DNA of 64,000 nucleotides from an uncultured Bacteroidota bacterium (GCA_903926385.1 CAIYIS010000081.1:62001-126000); one strand, 5' to 3'; positions 16,964 to 27,332 are shown, numbered from the stretch's first letter. The notes: a model not told the origin generated them from the letters alone. Numbers and translations are program-made.

Positions 16964-19231
16964 ATGGCATTCGATATCGAGATGATCAAGGAAGTGTATA
17001 AAAACCTTCCAGGGAAAGTAGAGGCAGCGCGAAAATTAGTAGGACGTCCGCTTACATTAACAGAAAAAATTCTTTATTCACATTTGCATAAAGACCAGAA
17101 ACCGGAAAATTTCGGAAGAGGAAAATCGTATGTAGATTTTACACCCGACAGAGTGGCTATGCAAGATGCTACCGCTCAAATGGCATTGTTACAGTTTATG
17201 CAGGCAGGTCGCCCAAAAGTGGCTGTTCCTTCTACTGTTCATTGCGATCACTTAATTACAGCAAAAAACGGAGCAAACGAAGATTTGGCATTTGCTAACA
17301 ACGAAAGCCGCGAAGTATATGATTTCCTTGGTTCGGTATCTAACAAATATGGTATTGGTTTCTGGAAACCGGGAGCAGGTATTATCCACCAGGTGGTATT
17401 AGAAAACTATGCATTCCCTGGCGGAATGATGATTGGTACCGATTCGCATACTGTAAATGCAGGCGGATTGGGAATGATTGCAATTGGTGTAGGTGGTGCT
17501 GATGCCTGCGATGTAATGGCAGGATTAGCTTGGGAATTGAAAATGCCTAAATTGATTGGTATTAGATTGACTGGTAAATTGAATGGCTGGACAGCTCCGA
17601 AAGATGTAATATTAAAAGTAGCAGGCATACTTACCGTTAAAGGCGGAACAGGTGCAGTGGTTGAATATTTTGGCGAAGGTGCTACTTCAATGAGTTGTAC
17701 AGGTAAAGGAACAATATGTAACATGGGAGCTGAAATTGGTGCTACCACTTCTACCTTCGGTTACGATGATTCCGTGTCGCGTTATTTAAAAGCAACTGGT
17801 CGTGCTGATGTAGCCGAACTAGCTGACGGAGTAAAACAACATTTGACAGCGGATGCTGAAGTATACGCTGACCCTGAAAAATATTTCGATCAGGTAATTA
17901 CCATTGATTTGAATACATTGGAACCACATGTAAACGGTCCTTTTACTCCAGATTTAGCTACACCTATTTCTCAGTTGAAAGACGCTGCCATCAAAAACGG
18001 TTGGCCATTGAAAATTTCGGTTGGTTTGTTGGGTTCTTGCACCAATTCTTCTTACGAAGATATTTCACGTGCGGTGAGTTTGGCAAAACAAGTTTCTTCA
18101 AAAAACTTAAAATCGAAAGCAGAATACTTAATCAATCCGGGTTCGGAACAAATTCGTTATACCATCAAACGCGATGGATTTATGGAAGTGTTCGACAGTA
18201 TCGGTGCTAAAGTATTTACCAATGCCTGCGGACCATGTATAGGCATGTGGGACAGAATGGGTGCAGAGAAACAAGAGAAAAACACCATCATCCATTCGTT
18301 CAACCGTAACTTTGCTAAGCGCGCTGATGGAAATCCAAACACGTATGCATTTGTGGCATCACCCGAAATAGTTACCGCAATGGCTATTGCGGGCGACCTT
18401 ACTTTTAATCCACTTACCGATTATCTAACAAACGAAAAAGGTGAGAAAGTAAAATTGGATGCTCCATCTGGTGATGAGTTACCGTTAAAAGGATTTGCAG
18501 TGGAAGATCCGGGCTATCAAGCACCGGCTGCTGACGGAAGCAAAGTGAACATTTTAGTTTCCTCTACTTCCGACCGCTTGCAATTACTCGACCCATTCAC
18601 AGCTTGGGAAGGTGTTGACTTGAAAGGATTAAAACTCCTGATCAAAGCAAAAGGAAAATGTACTACCGACCATATCTCTATGGCTGGTCCATGGTTAAAA
18701 TATCGCGGACACTTAGATAATATTTCGAACAATATGTTGATAGGTGCTGTTAATTTCTTTAACGAAAAAACAGACTGCGTGAAAAATCAATTAACAGGTG
18801 CTTACGATGCAGTGCCTAAAGTACAACGTGCGTATAAAGCTCAATCCATCGGTTCGATAGTGGTTGGAGATGAAAATTATGGTGAAGGTTCGTCCCGCGA
18901 ACACGCAGCCATGGAGCCTCGTCACTTAGGAGTTCGTGCTGTATTGGTTAAATCATTTGCTCGTATTCACGAAACCAATTTGAAAAAACAAGGAATGCTT
19001 GGTTTAACATTTGCCGACAAAGCAGATTATGATAAAATAAAAGAAGATGATTCAATTGATATCATTGGCTTAACCTCTTTTGCTGCCAACACTCCGTTAA
19101 CAGTAGTGTTGAATCATAGTGACGGAAGCCGCGAAGAAATAAAAGTAAATCATACCTACAACGACCAGCAAATAGAATGGTTTAAAGCAGGTGGTGCATT
19201 GAATATTATTCGTGCTAATGTGAAAGCATAA
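16964..19231 (+). CDS. acnA: Aconitate hydratase (mitochondrial-type aconitase)
   Basis: Aconitase interconverts citrate and isocitrate in the TCA cycle using a [4Fe-4S] cluster. The 755-residue length fits the mitochondrial type. The three cluster cysteines are in [12 protein letters not shown] (one) and [10 protein letters not shown] (two). The swivel domain has [20 protein letters not shown] and [18 protein letters not shown]. It is monocistronic, with a strong terminator just downstream. The symbol is the general one; acn would also be fitting. Confidence 0.95.
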   Translation: MAFDIEMIKEVYKNLPGKVEAARKLVGRPLTLTEKILYSHLHKDQKPENFGRGKSYVDFTPDRVAMQDATAQMALLQFMQAGRPKVAVPSTVHCDHLITAKNGANEDLAFANNESREVYDFLGSVSNKYGIGFWKPGAGIIHQVVLENYAFPGGMMIGTDSHTVNAGGLGMIAIGVGGADACDVMAGLAWELKMPKLIGIRLTGKLNGWTAPKDVILKVAGILTVKGGTGAVVEYFGEGATSMSCTGKGTICNMGAEIGATTSTFGYDDSVSRYLKATGRADVAELADGVKQHLTADAEVYADPEKYFDQVITIDLNTLEPHVNGPFTPDLATPISQLKDAAIKNGWPLKISVGLLGSCTNSSYEDISRAVSLAKQVSSKNLKSKAEYLINPGSEQIRYTIKRDGFMEVFDSIGAKVFTNACGPCIGMWDRMGAEKQEKNTIIHSFNRNFAKRADGNPNTYAFVASPEIVTAMAIAGDLTFNPLTDYLTNEKGEKVKLDAPSGDELPLKGFAVEDPGYQAPAADGSKVNILVSSTSDRLQLLDPFTAWEGVDLKGLKLLIKAKGKCTTDHISMAGPWLKYRGHLDNISNNMLIGAVNFFNEKTDCVKNQLTGAYDAVPKVQRAYKAQSIGSIVVGDENYGEGSSREHAAMEPRHLGVRAVLVKSFARIHETNLKKQGMLGLTFADKADYDKIKEDDSIDIIGLTSFAANTPLTVVLNHSDGSREEIKVNHTYNDQQIEWFKAGGALNIIRANVKA

Positions 19232-19261
19232 AGTTCACCAGAACTAAATCGTTCTAAAAAC

Positions 19262-19298
19262 AAAACCTCCTTACATTTGGTTGTAAGGAGGTTTTTTG
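19262..19298 (+). terminator. Intrinsic terminator of aconitase gene
   Basis: AAAACCTCCTTACA and TGTAAGGAGGTTTT form a perfect 14-bp stem with a TTTGGT loop, followed by TT. It can also serve the convergent gldC. Confidence 0.9.
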
Positions 19299-19310
19299 TT
19301 TAAGGCGCAC

Positions 19311-19643
19311 TTACTGTTTCTTCACAATCAACTTCATTTTTTCTCCAAAATGTTGAGCAAAGCCGCGCATTTCTTTCGCTGCTTCAACTTCTCCTGTGGC
19401 ACGTTCAAATGTATCGGCCATCGAAAGCAAACATTGGTGATAAAACTGTTTCATTTCATCTGCCAAAAAATCTTTTGTCCACAAATCAATACGAAGTGTG
19501 TTATTTTCCTGAGCATCCCACAGTGCTATCATAACCGATTTACTCGAACTTTGTTCGTTGGCATCAGTTGCACTCCAGTCAATTTTTTCAGGTAAATTAT
19601 TTTCATCAAGTGTTACGGTAAATTTAATTTCTGATTGTTTCAT
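19311..19643 (-). CDS. gldC: Gliding motility protein GldC
   Basis: The 110-residue protein matches GldC: it begins KQSEIKFTVTLDENNLPEKIDWSA and contains LRIDLWTKDFLADEMKQFYH and MADTFERATGE. GldC is required for or assists gliding in Flavobacterium, but its molecular role is not well understood, and homologues occur in non-gliding Bacteroidota. It has no signal peptide, so it is probably cytoplasmic. It follows gldB by 72 nt. Confidence 0.93.
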   Translation of the reverse strand: MKQSEIKFTVTLDENNLPEKIDWSATDANEQSSSKSVMIALWDAQENNTLRIDLWTKDFLADEMKQFYHQCLLSMADTFERATGEVEAAKEMRGFAQHFGEKMKLIVKKQ

Positions 19644-19715
19644 ATTTTGTATAAATAAATTTTATGGTTTGGTTAATTATTTAATCGTTTTGTAAAATTA
19701 AATGTATTTCTCTGA

Positions 19716-20726
19716 CTATTTACCAGGTTTGTATTTTGCTTTTGTTAGTATTTTTTGTGCATCTTTTTCTTTCAGCATTTGCACCATCGTAATATCCGGA
19801 TTGTTTTTCATGTACTGTTTAATAATTTGCCGCCCTATCCAATATCCTACACGAGGAGGAGCGTCTTTGCTGAAAGCAGTTGTAAACGGGCCGTCAGTTG
19901 TAAATTTCATTATCTGGGCCTGGTCTGTGGTGTATAATATTTTTTGTGCAATAAAATAACTCCACATATTAAATTCGTATTGTTTACAATAACTAGTTTG
20001 TTTTGCCGTGTATTGTGTTTTCAAAGTATCGTTCAATGACGGAGTAAGTGCATCGGTGAGATACATTATTTTTCCAAGATAAATAATTTGAGATAAAAAA
20101 TCATTCTTATCCATCATATACGGAAACTCATTGAGCATCCATCCGCGCATCACATCCGGAATAATATTTTCTTTGTTCATGCAACGGATTTTGTAACGAG
20201 GCAAACCAAGCATAGGATAAAATTTATTACCCGAACCCAAATACATTTCAAGACCAATACCCAATGTGCTGTCGAGAGTAACAACTGAATAATTAAAACC
20301 CGACATCATTGTTACTACTTTAGGCAATGGCTTTTCAGGAAAATAATGTTTAAAATATTTGAATGATTCTGAACATTCATCTCGCAAATTATTCACATCC
20401 GGAAATTCTTTCTGACAATCATTATACGCTTCGCGCATATCTTTGTCGCTGATGAACTGCTTTATTTTAATAGCTGCAGACGAGTCGTGCATACCTCCGT
20501 TATTAAGCACACCACTCAAAAACGAATTAAAAAACTTTCCGTATTTTTTCTTAATAGTTTGCACTGATGCTGTCAGGTGAAGCGTGTCCATTTTAAACAT
20601 ATCCTGCTCCAGCCTGTTGATTGACATTTCAGGAACTTTAACATCCGACACATCCACTTTTAATTCGTCATGACCGCACGAAACCAGAATGATTGCAGCA
20701 AGAATGTAAAAAATAGATTTATTCAT
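19716..20726 (-). CDS. gldB: Gliding motility lipoprotein GldB
   Basis: The 336-residue protein is a lipoprotein: a short signal peptide ends in the lipobox LVSCG with the lipidated Cys near residue 17. The rest matches GldB, including NRLEQDMFKMD, GLPRYKIRCM and APPRVGYWIGRQIIKQYM near the C-terminus. The GldB region has peptidase-like (DUF2268-type) features, but no clear HExxH motif is seen here. It pairs with gldC; nadE close by is also typical. Confidence 0.92.
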   Translation of the reverse strand: MNKSIFYILAAIILVSCGHDELKVDVSDVKVPEMSINRLEQDMFKMDTLHLTASVQTIKKKYGKFFNSFLSGVLNNGGMHDSSAAIKIKQFISDKDMREAYNDCQKEFPDVNNLRDECSESFKYFKHYFPEKPLPKVVTMMSGFNYSVVTLDSTLGIGLEMYLGSGNKFYPMLGLPRYKIRCMNKENIIPDVMRGWMLNEFPYMMDKNDFLSQIIYLGKIMYLTDALTPSLNDTLKTQYTAKQTSYCKQYEFNMWSYFIAQKILYTTDQAQIMKFTTDGPFTTAFSKDAPPRVGYWIGRQIIKQYMKNNPDITMVQMLKEKDAQKILTKAKYKPGK

Positions 20727-20812
20727 AGATTAAAAATTATGCTTAATATTGTATCCATATCCACAGGGATACAACCCGATTTGATTTTTTAAAACCCAAA
20801 AGTAAAAAAAAT

Positions 20813-21700
20813 ATGAAGAAGATTTTAATAATAACATTATTTGCATTTGGCGGAAACATTGCTTTAGCACAAGGACAGACTAAAGAAATACGGAATGTTC
20901 GATTTGGATTAATTGTTAATCCTTCACTAAACTGGTACAAACCGGATGGAAAAATAATGTCAGGTAATGGTGTAGTACCCAAAATAGGCGGAGGATTAAG
21001 CATCGAATTTCGATTAGCATCTGTAGCATCCATTGTAACCGGAGTGCAGATAGATATGGATGGAGGTAAAATAAAATATGCTAACAGTGGCCCGGAACTG
21101 AACAGCACCAACACCGTGAGTTATTACTACTCTTCAACATCTGATGAGATAGCAGGATATTTATCCCGTCCTGAAAATAATCCGGCTGACGCTCACTCTT
21201 ACGACCAAACACATAATAAATACATGCTTAATGAAAGGCAATTTAAATCCACTTACGTAACTATTCCATTCTGCATAAAATTAAAAACAAAAGAAATTGG
21301 AATGATGACTTATTTTGGACAAGTGGGAATAAACAATTCGTTCAGATGGAAAGCCAAAGCAAACGACAAAGTAATAGAACTGCCAACATCAGCCACTCTT
21401 GGCGGTGCTTCGGATACAAAATCAAATCTTAATATTACAAAGGAAATGAATTTTTATGCCGCTTCATTATACCTTGGCGCAGGATGCGAAATGAACCTTT
21501 CCGGGAGCACATCACTATTACTCGGCTTGCATTATAATTTAGGATTTACATCTGTTACTGCTAAAGAATCGCCAACTCTTGAAAAGAAAACTAACGGGCC
21601 AAACTATGTTTCGAGTTTGGGAGCAGACTATACCACTAATGCCATGCCTCAAACTTTAAAATCTAATGGTGTTGTCTTAACAGTTGGTATTTTATTCTAA
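20813..21700 (+). CDS. PorT-like outer-membrane beta-barrel protein
   Basis: The 295-residue protein has a signal peptide ending near ALAQG. The rest alternates hydrophobic and polar residues in strands typical of an 8-stranded barrel, for example RFGLIVNPSLNWYK, GGGLSIEFRLASVASIVTGVQ and the terminal GVVLTVGILF. The barrel has an extended loop insertion around residues 90-150. This is an OMP_b-brl_2/PorT-type protein; assignment to the T9SS protein PorT itself is possible but unproven. Confidence 0.75.
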   Translation: MKKILIITLFAFGGNIALAQGQTKEIRNVRFGLIVNPSLNWYKPDGKIMSGNGVVPKIGGGLSIEFRLASVASIVTGVQIDMDGGKIKYANSGPELNSTNTVSYYYSSTSDEIAGYLSRPENNPADAHSYDQTHNKYMLNERQFKSTYVTIPFCIKLKTKEIGMMTYFGQVGINNSFRWKAKANDKVIELPTSATLGGASDTKSNLNITKEMNFYAASLYLGAGCEMNLSGSTSLLLGLHYNLGFTSVTAKESPTLEKKTNGPNYVSSLGADYTTNAMPQTLKSNGVVLTVGILF

Positions 21701-21772
21701 AAATATAATTATTCGTAATTTTAATCCGATTTTAGTGAACCGCAAACAGGGGTTACAGTAATTCTCTATCGA

Positions 21773-22552
21773 ATGAAAAAAAAGGAGACAATACAATATA
21801 TCGTTAACTGGTTGAAACAATATTCCGACCAAAGCAATACCAATGGCTTTGTTATCGGCATTTCGGGAGGCATCGATTCTGCACTCACTTCTACTTTATG
21901 TGCAATGACAGGCAAACAGGTAATCTGTTTGAATATGCCCATTCATCAACACAAAGCAGAATACAATAGAGGACATGAACATATTCGGTGGCTTAAAAAT
22001 AAATTTCCTTATGTCACAGCTCAGGAAGTAGAACTTACTGAAACATTTCAAAGTATCAGCAATGCATTGCCTGCCGACACACAAGATTGGGTGACGATGG
22101 CCAACACTCGTTCTCGCTTGCGAATGACTACCCTTTTTGCGTTTGCTTGTCATCATAAATTGCTTGTTGCTGGCACTGGTAATAAAATAGAAGATTTCGG
22201 AATAGGCTTTTTTACAAAGTATGGTGATGGGGGTGTTGATATTTCTCCTATTGCTGATTTAATGAAATCAGAAGTATATGCACTGGCTACCGAATTAGGT
22301 GTGGTTAATTCCATACTTATTGCTCCTCCCACAGATGGACTGTTTCACGATGGACGTAGTGACGAAGATCAGATAGGTGCATCGTATGATGAATTGGAAC
22401 AAGCCATGAAATTTATTGCTAATCCTCATCATTTTTCAGCACTTACCGAACGTCAAAAAATTGTACTTGATATATACACACGAATGAATAAAGCAAATCA
22501 GCACAAGATGAATCCAATTCCTGTTTGCCTTATTCCTGATGAATTGAAATAA
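21773..22552 (+). CDS. nadE: NH3-dependent NAD+ synthetase
   Basis: NadE amidates nicotinic-acid adenine dinucleotide to NAD+. The P-loop SGGIDSALTSTLC is near residue 31. Other family motifs are NTRSRLRMTTLFAFA and GTGNKIEDFGIGFFTKYGDGGVDISP. The 259-residue length lacks a glutaminase domain, so it uses ammonia. It precedes murF by 3 nt, suggesting coupling, and lies near gldB/gldC as in many Bacteroidota. Confidence 0.95.
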   Translation: MKKKETIQYIVNWLKQYSDQSNTNGFVIGISGGIDSALTSTLCAMTGKQVICLNMPIHQHKAEYNRGHEHIRWLKNKFPYVTAQEVELTETFQSISNALPADTQDWVTMANTRSRLRMTTLFAFACHHKLLVAGTGNKIEDFGIGFFTKYGDGGVDISPIADLMKSEVYALATELGVVNSILIAPPTDGLFHDGRSDEDQIGASYDELEQAMKFIANPHHFSALTERQKIVLDIYTRMNKANQHKMNPIPVCLIPDELK

Positions 22553-22555
22553 ATT

Positions 22556-23860
22556 ATGATTCAACAACTGTATTCACATTTCCAGAAATATCAGGCTATC
22601 TGCACTGATACCAGAGAGATTAAACCTAATGCCATTTTTTTTGCACTTAAAGGCGACAACTTTAATGCTAATCAGTTTGCCGAAAAAGCAATTCACTCGG
22701 GCTGTGCGCTGGCAGTGATTGACGAGGAGCAATACAAAATTGACGGACGATTTATAGTGGTTGAAGATGTGCTAACAGCTTTGCAAGAATTAGCCAATTA
22801 TCACCGCAAACAATTGTCGATTCCCTTGATTGGAATTACCGGAACAAATGGTAAAACAACTACAAAAGAACTGATAAATGCAGTGTTGAGTCAGAAATAC
22901 AAGGTGCTTGCTACAAGAGGTAATTTGAATAATCACATTGGTGTTCCGCTAACATTATTAAGTATTACCAAAGAACACCAGATGGCTATCATTGAAATGG
23001 GAGCGAATCATCAAGAGGAAATAGCCATGCTCTGCAATTTTGCTGAACCTGATTTTGGAATGATTACTAATATAGGAAAAGCCCACCTGGAAGGCTTTGG
23101 AGGCTACGAAGGAGTAATTAAGGCCAAACGTGAGATGTATGATTTTATTAAAGAAAGAAACGGAATTCTCTTTGTTAATTCTGATAATGATTTATTAAAA
23201 AAATTATCTGATGGAATAAAACAGGTGAATTATGGTACAGGAAATGAAAATGAATTTATCGGACTTTTTGAAGAAAGTAATCCTTTTGTACATTTTAAGT
23301 GCAAATCAAAAACTGACACCGATTCAATAGACAATAAACAGTCTATAAAAACACAATTAACTGGGAAATATAATTTTGAAAACATATTGGCTGCCGCTTG
23401 TATTGGAAATTACTTTGGTGTATCGGACGAACAAATAAAAATTGCATTAGAAAATTATATTCCATCAAACAATCGATCACAGGTAGTGCAAACGGCAAAT
23501 AATTTTTTACTGCTGGATGCCTATAACGCTAACCCATCGAGTATGCGTGCCGCCATCGAAAACTTTGCCGAAATGAAACAGCCCAACAAAATGGTTATTC
23601 TAGGCGACATGCTGGAATTAGGAAGCGAAAGTGCAAAAGAACATCATGACATTGTAAAATTATTACTTCAGAAAAATATTTCGAATGTCGTTTTGGTAGG
23701 ATGGCATTTCACCGAAGCCTGCGAAGGTAGCAACGCAAAAACCTTTGCCACCAGTGGTGATGCGTATCAATATCTTTCTCATTTGAATTTAAAAAACACA
23801 ACCATACTTATAAAAGGGTCGAGAGGTATTAAATTGGAAAAAGTGGTGGATGCACTCTAA
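22556..23860 (+). CDS. murF: UDP-MurNAc-tripeptide--D-Ala-D-Ala ligase
   Basis: MurF adds the D-Ala-D-Ala dipeptide to the peptidoglycan precursor in the cytoplasm. The 434-residue protein has the Mur ligase layout: an N-terminal substrate domain (about 1-90), the ATP-binding GITGTNGKTTTKEL near 97, MAIIEMGANHQEEI, and a C-terminal domain with LLDAYNANPSSMRAAI and ILGDMLELGSES. It is in an operon with nadE and convergent with the aldehyde dehydrogenase gene. Confidence 0.95.
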   Translation: MIQQLYSHFQKYQAICTDTREIKPNAIFFALKGDNFNANQFAEKAIHSGCALAVIDEEQYKIDGRFIVVEDVLTALQELANYHRKQLSIPLIGITGTNGKTTTKELINAVLSQKYKVLATRGNLNNHIGVPLTLLSITKEHQMAIIEMGANHQEEIAMLCNFAEPDFGMITNIGKAHLEGFGGYEGVIKAKREMYDFIKERNGILFVNSDNDLLKKLSDGIKQVNYGTGNENEFIGLFEESNPFVHFKCKSKTDTDSIDNKQSIKTQLTGKYNFENILAAACIGNYFGVSDEQIKIALENYIPSNNRSQVVQTANNFLLLDAYNANPSSMRAAIENFAEMKQPNKMVILGDMLELGSESAKEHHDIVKLLLQKNISNVVLVGWHFTEACEGSNAKTFATSGDAYQYLSHLNLKNTTILIKGSRGIKLEKVVDAL

Positions 23861-23869
23861 TAGCCCTTG

Positions 23870-25315
23870 CTATTTTAATTTAATGCATACATTTTTGGGT
23901 TCTGTAAAAAAATCAAACGCTTCAAAACCACCTTCTCTACCAACTCCAGAATTTTTAACTCCGCCAAATGGAGTTCTTAAATCGCGCAATAGCCAGCAAT
24001 TAATCCAAACAATTCCTGAATGAAGATTATTGGCCATACGGTGAGCTCTGGTTAAATTTTCTGTCCACAGAATGGAAGCAAGACCATACTGAGTAATGTT
24101 GGCAAATATCATCACTTCCTCTTCTGTTTCAAAAGGCATAATGGTTACAACCGGCCCAAATATCTCTTCCATATTAGTACGACAATTATAAGCTAACCCT
24201 TGTATCACAGTTGGAGCAATGTAATATCCGTTCGCAAACTCCCCTTCCGGTTTTACTTGATACCCTCCACACAATACAGTGCCTCCTTCCTGTTTGGCTA
24301 ATTCGACATAAGACAGCACTTTATCCATATGAGGTTTAGAGACTACCGCCCCCAAACGACTTTCTGGGTCGACAGGATTACCAACTTTCATTTTTTTAAC
24401 ACGGTCTGTAAAGTCCTTTTTGAATTTTTCGTAAATCGATTTCTCAACAAATATTCTGGAACCGCATAAACAAATTTGCCCTTGATTTGCAAACGAAGAA
24501 TTCAAAGTTGTTTTCAATGCATTTTCATAATCGCAATCAGCAAAAATGATATTTGGATTTTTCCCTCCAAGCTCTAACGACAATTTTTTAAACATCGGTG
24601 CAGCTACTCTTGCTATCTCTGCTCCTGTGTTTGTACCACCCGTAAATGAAATGAGCGGAATTTGAGGATGAGCTGAAATTGCCGCCCCCACTTTATGACC
24701 ATAACCATGAACAATATTCAAAACACCTTTGGGCAATCCGGCTTCAATACATAATTCAGAAAGGAGAAAAGCGGTCATTGGTGTAATTTCAGATGGCTTC
24801 GCAACTACACAATTTCCCGAAGCCAAAGCCGGTGCAATCTTCCAGGTAAATAAATATAACGGCAAATTCCATGGAGATATACAACCCGCCACACCAACAG
24901 GATTCCTCAGTGAATAATTAATCGCGGTATCTTCCATAGCATAACTTTGAGAAGCATAGTGCAAAATACCTGTTGCATAAAAATGAAAATTACTGGCCGC
25001 TCTGGGTATATCAACAAGTTTGGCAAGTGCTACAGGCTTTCCATTGTCCATTGATTCTGCTATGGCCAAACGTTCCAGATTTTTTGTAATTAGTTCCGAA
25101 ATTTTTATCAGAACAGCAGAACGTTCTCCTTTTGGAGTGTTGCTCCAAACAGGAAATGCTTTCAAAGCTGCTTGAGTAGCCAATTCAACATCTCTTTCGT
25201 CAGAATCTGGAATCAGCGAATATACTTTTCCAATAGCAGGATTATAATTATCAATATAGGTTTTACCGATTGGTTCTACCAGTTCTCCGTTGATATAATT
25301 TTTTAGCGTTTGCAT
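23870..25315 (-). CDS. NAD(P)-dependent aldehyde dehydrogenase
   Basis: The 481-residue protein is a full-length ALDH. The catalytic Cys is in NQGQICLCGSRIF (about residue 280) and the general-base Glu is in LELGGKNPN. It resembles 2-aminomuconate/2-hydroxymuconate semialdehyde dehydrogenases (ALDH8-like: INGELVEP start, LFTWKIAPALASGNCVV), which act in kynurenine degradation; no other gene of that pathway is in the window, so the substrate is inference. The ATG at 25315 is preferred over 25345, which lies immediately at the base of an upstream terminator. Confidence 0.85.
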   Translation of the reverse strand: MQTLKNYINGELVEPIGKTYIDNYNPAIGKVYSLIPDSDERDVELATQAALKAFPVWSNTPKGERSAVLIKISELITKNLERLAIAESMDNGKPVALAKLVDIPRAASNFHFYATGILHYASQSYAMEDTAINYSLRNPVGVAGCISPWNLPLYLFTWKIAPALASGNCVVAKPSEITPMTAFLLSELCIEAGLPKGVLNIVHGYGHKVGAAISAHPQIPLISFTGGTNTGAEIARVAAPMFKKLSLELGGKNPNIIFADCDYENALKTTLNSSFANQGQICLCGSRIFVEKSIYEKFKKDFTDRVKKMKVGNPVDPESRLGAVVSKPHMDKVLSYVELAKQEGGTVLCGGYQVKPEGEFANGYYIAPTVIQGLAYNCRTNMEEIFGPVVTIMPFETEEEVMIFANITQYGLASILWTENLTRAHRMANNLHSGIVWINCWLLRDLRTPFGGVKNSGVGREGGFEAFDFFTEPKNVCIKLK

Positions 25316-25347
25316 ATTTATTGGTTGTATTAAGTCTGAAAGCATAA

Positions 25348-25380
25348 AAAAACCATTTCTAATCTATAGAAATGGTTTTT
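25348..25380 (-). terminator. Intrinsic terminator between lipoprotein and ALDH genes
   Basis: AAAAACCATTTCTA and TAGAAATGGTTTTT form a perfect 14-bp stem with a 5-nt loop. On the minus strand a T-run follows. It separates the two genes into distinct transcripts. Confidence 0.85.
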
Positions 25381-25399
25381 CATTCACTTATATTATAAA

Positions 25400-25915
25400 T
25401 CAGGAATTCGGTTTTTCGTTAGTTGATGCTTTTAATGTTTTCGATGCTTCTACCATACCTTGAACTACAGGCTCTGTGTATATATTCCCCTTGATATCTT
25501 CTAACACATACGATACTTTACCGATTTTATTTACCATGTAAAAATGGAATTCCGGTTCGGTAATCTGCGATTCCCAAAACAATATTGTGGGTTCATCTTT
25601 TACATAACGTCTAAATTTGTTTACGTCATTTCCTGCAATATCACTTTTAGTTAGCGCTATATCCCCATCGCCTTCGGTTATTGATATTTGAAAATCTTTA
25701 CCCACCTTCACCTCTGTCGCTCCCCATGATTGCTCAGTAACTTCCAGCTTCCCTTTTTGAGCATCAGGAACAATTATTGAAAGTGGATTACCGTTAATTT
25801 TCAACTGAACTTCCTGCATTCCTGGGGGTACAGCAGTTCCTTCAGTTTTAGCTCCTCCGCAACTTGATATAAAATAAACAGCAGAAGCAAATAGAATAAA
25901 ATACAATTTCTTCAT
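25400..25915 (-). CDS. Lipoprotein of unknown function
   Basis: The 171-residue protein has a signal peptide with a lipobox (ISSCGG, lipidated Cys near residue 19). The mature part is mixed alpha/beta without membrane segments. No family is recognised. The GNPLSIIVPDAQKGKLEV and YVLEDIKGNIYTEP stretches may help in searches. It is followed by its own terminator. It is divergent from the dipeptide epimerase gene, 222 nt away. Confidence 0.75.
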   Translation of the reverse strand: MKKLYFILFASAVYFISSCGGAKTEGTAVPPGMQEVQLKINGNPLSIIVPDAQKGKLEVTEQSWGATEVKVGKDFQISITEGDGDIALTKSDIAGNDVNKFRRYVKDEPTILFWESQITEPEFHFYMVNKIGKVSYVLEDIKGNIYTEPVVQGMVEASKTLKASTNEKPNS

Positions 25916-26137
25916 ATGGAATGAATTTTAAATTTGCATGACAAAGATATAACATAAATACAATATACAATACATTCAGTGGGGAGGAAATAATTAACAA
26001 ATCAGAAATAAGTTTTTTAGGTAGCCTAATATTATTTTACTTTCGTTCCACCAAAATTAGAATCGGCTTCACATGAGATTGATCTCAACCGAACGAAAAG
26101 TTGGAATAATTGCAACATTCAAGTAACAGAAGAAAAT

Positions 26138-27166
26138 ATGAAACTCACCTTCGCACCACACACACTTCATTTCAAACGGCCATTTAAAATAGCCCATGGC
26201 ATTCGTTCGTCTACACCTATTGCATTAATCGAGATTGAATGTGAAGGCCAAACAGGATATGGCGAAGCTTCCATGCCTCCCTATCTTGGAGAAACACACG
26301 AAACAGTTATTTCATTTCTTCGCAATTCTGGTGACATTATCAGTAAATATTCAAATCCATTTGAACTAGGAAACATAATAAACGAAGTTGACGCCATCGC
26401 TCCAGGTAACACCGCTGCAAAAGCTTCGCTGGATATTGCTCTCCATGATTTGAAAGGTAAAATGGAAAACAAATCCTGCTGGAAAATGTTCGACTGTAAT
26501 AAAGACAACACTCCATACACTACCTACACACTAGGCATAGATGAACCCGAAATAATAAAACAAAAAATAAAAGAAGGAGAGTCTTTTAAATATTATAAAG
26601 TAAAACTTAACGGTGAGAACGATAAACTTATTATAAGTACCATCAGAAGTGCTACCGATAAACCAATAGCTATTGATGTCAATCAAGGATGGAAAAATAA
26701 ATACATTGCTTTGGAAATGATAGAATGGTTGAGTAATCAAAATGTATTATTTGTTGAGCAACCCTTGGCAAAAGAAAATTTAGATGACGCACACTGGCTT
26801 TATGAACGAAGCCCCTTGCCAATATTTGCCGATGAATCTGTTCAGCGATTTAATGATATTGAAAAAGTGAGTGGTTGCTTTCATGGCATAAATATAAAGC
26901 TGATGAAGTGTACCGGATTATATGAAGCAAACAAAATGATTAAGCGTGCAAGAGAATTAAATTTAAAATTACTCATCGGGTGCATGAGCGAAACTTCGTG
27001 TGCTATTTCTGCCGCAGCTCAACTTTCTCCATTGGCAGATTATGCCGATTTGGATGGAGCTTTATTAGTGAAAAATAATTTGTTTGACGGAATAGAATTT
27101 ATGAACGGAAAAATAACCCTAAATGAATTGCCCGGTATTGGCGCTGTTCGGAAGCTTGAGTTGTAA
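26138..27166 (+). CDS. Dipeptide epimerase (enolase superfamily)
   Basis: The 342-residue protein belongs to the muconate-lactonizing subgroup of the enolase superfamily and most resembles L-Ala-D/L-Glu epimerases. The catalytic lysine motif is YYKVKL (KxK), the metal ligands are in IDVNQGW, FVEQPL and FADES, and the second catalytic lysine is in INIKLMKCTG. The C-terminal CMSETSCAIS fits dipeptide epimerases. A role in murein peptide recycling is plausible. The start at 26138 is well matched to the family's KLTFAPHTLHFKRPFKIA. Confidence 0.88.
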   Translation: MKLTFAPHTLHFKRPFKIAHGIRSSTPIALIEIECEGQTGYGEASMPPYLGETHETVISFLRNSGDIISKYSNPFELGNIINEVDAIAPGNTAAKASLDIALHDLKGKMENKSCWKMFDCNKDNTPYTTYTLGIDEPEIIKQKIKEGESFKYYKVKLNGENDKLIISTIRSATDKPIAIDVNQGWKNKYIALEMIEWLSNQNVLFVEQPLAKENLDDAHWLYERSPLPIFADESVQRFNDIEKVSGCFHGINIKLMKCTGLYEANKMIKRARELNLKLLIGCMSETSCAISAAAQLSPLADYADLDGALLVKNNLFDGIEFMNGKITLNELPGIGAVRKLEL

Positions 27167-27197
27167 TTTAATTTGAAGGAGGGGAAAAACGGACAAA

Positions 27198-27223
27198 AAA
27201 AAGGGCTCTTGCGAGCCCTTTTT
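27198..27223. terminator. Bidirectional intrinsic terminator
   Basis: AAAAAGGGCTC and GAGCCCTTTTT form a perfect 11-bp stem with a TTGC loop and A/T-runs on both sides. It serves the dipeptide epimerase on the plus strand and the small Lys/Ala-rich gene on the minus strand, whose stop codon starts 1 nt away. Confidence 0.9.
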
Positions 27224-27224
27224 C

Positions 27225-27332
27225 TTACTTTTTCTTAGCTACTTTTTTAGCTGCTTTTTTTGGAGCTGCTTTTTTAGCTACTTTCTTAGCTGCTTTTTTA
27301 GGAGCTGCTTTTTTTGCTGCTTTTTTTGCCAT
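27225..27332 (-). CDS. 35-residue Lys/Ala-rich histone H1-like protein
   Basis: An ATG at 27332 opens a 35-codon frame ending at 27225. The product is built almost only from Lys, Ala, Pro and Val in the pattern AAKK/AAPKK/VAKK. This is the composition of bacterial histone H1-like C-terminal tails, which bind DNA without sequence specificity. It is much shorter than typical Bacteroidota H1-like proteins. Evidence that it is a real gene is the perfect pattern, the A-rich leader and the terminator directly behind the stop codon. It is too short for most ORF finders. Confidence 0.75.
   Translation of the reverse strand: MAKKAAKKAAPKKAAKKVAKKAAPKKAAKKVAKKK

Noticed and set aside
26038-26098. Structured leader or riboswitch before the dipeptide epimerase
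   Set aside because: Short stems are present (TGAGAT-TG-ATCTCA, TTCGTT/AACGAA), but the outer stem overlaps the possible promoter and no known class fits.
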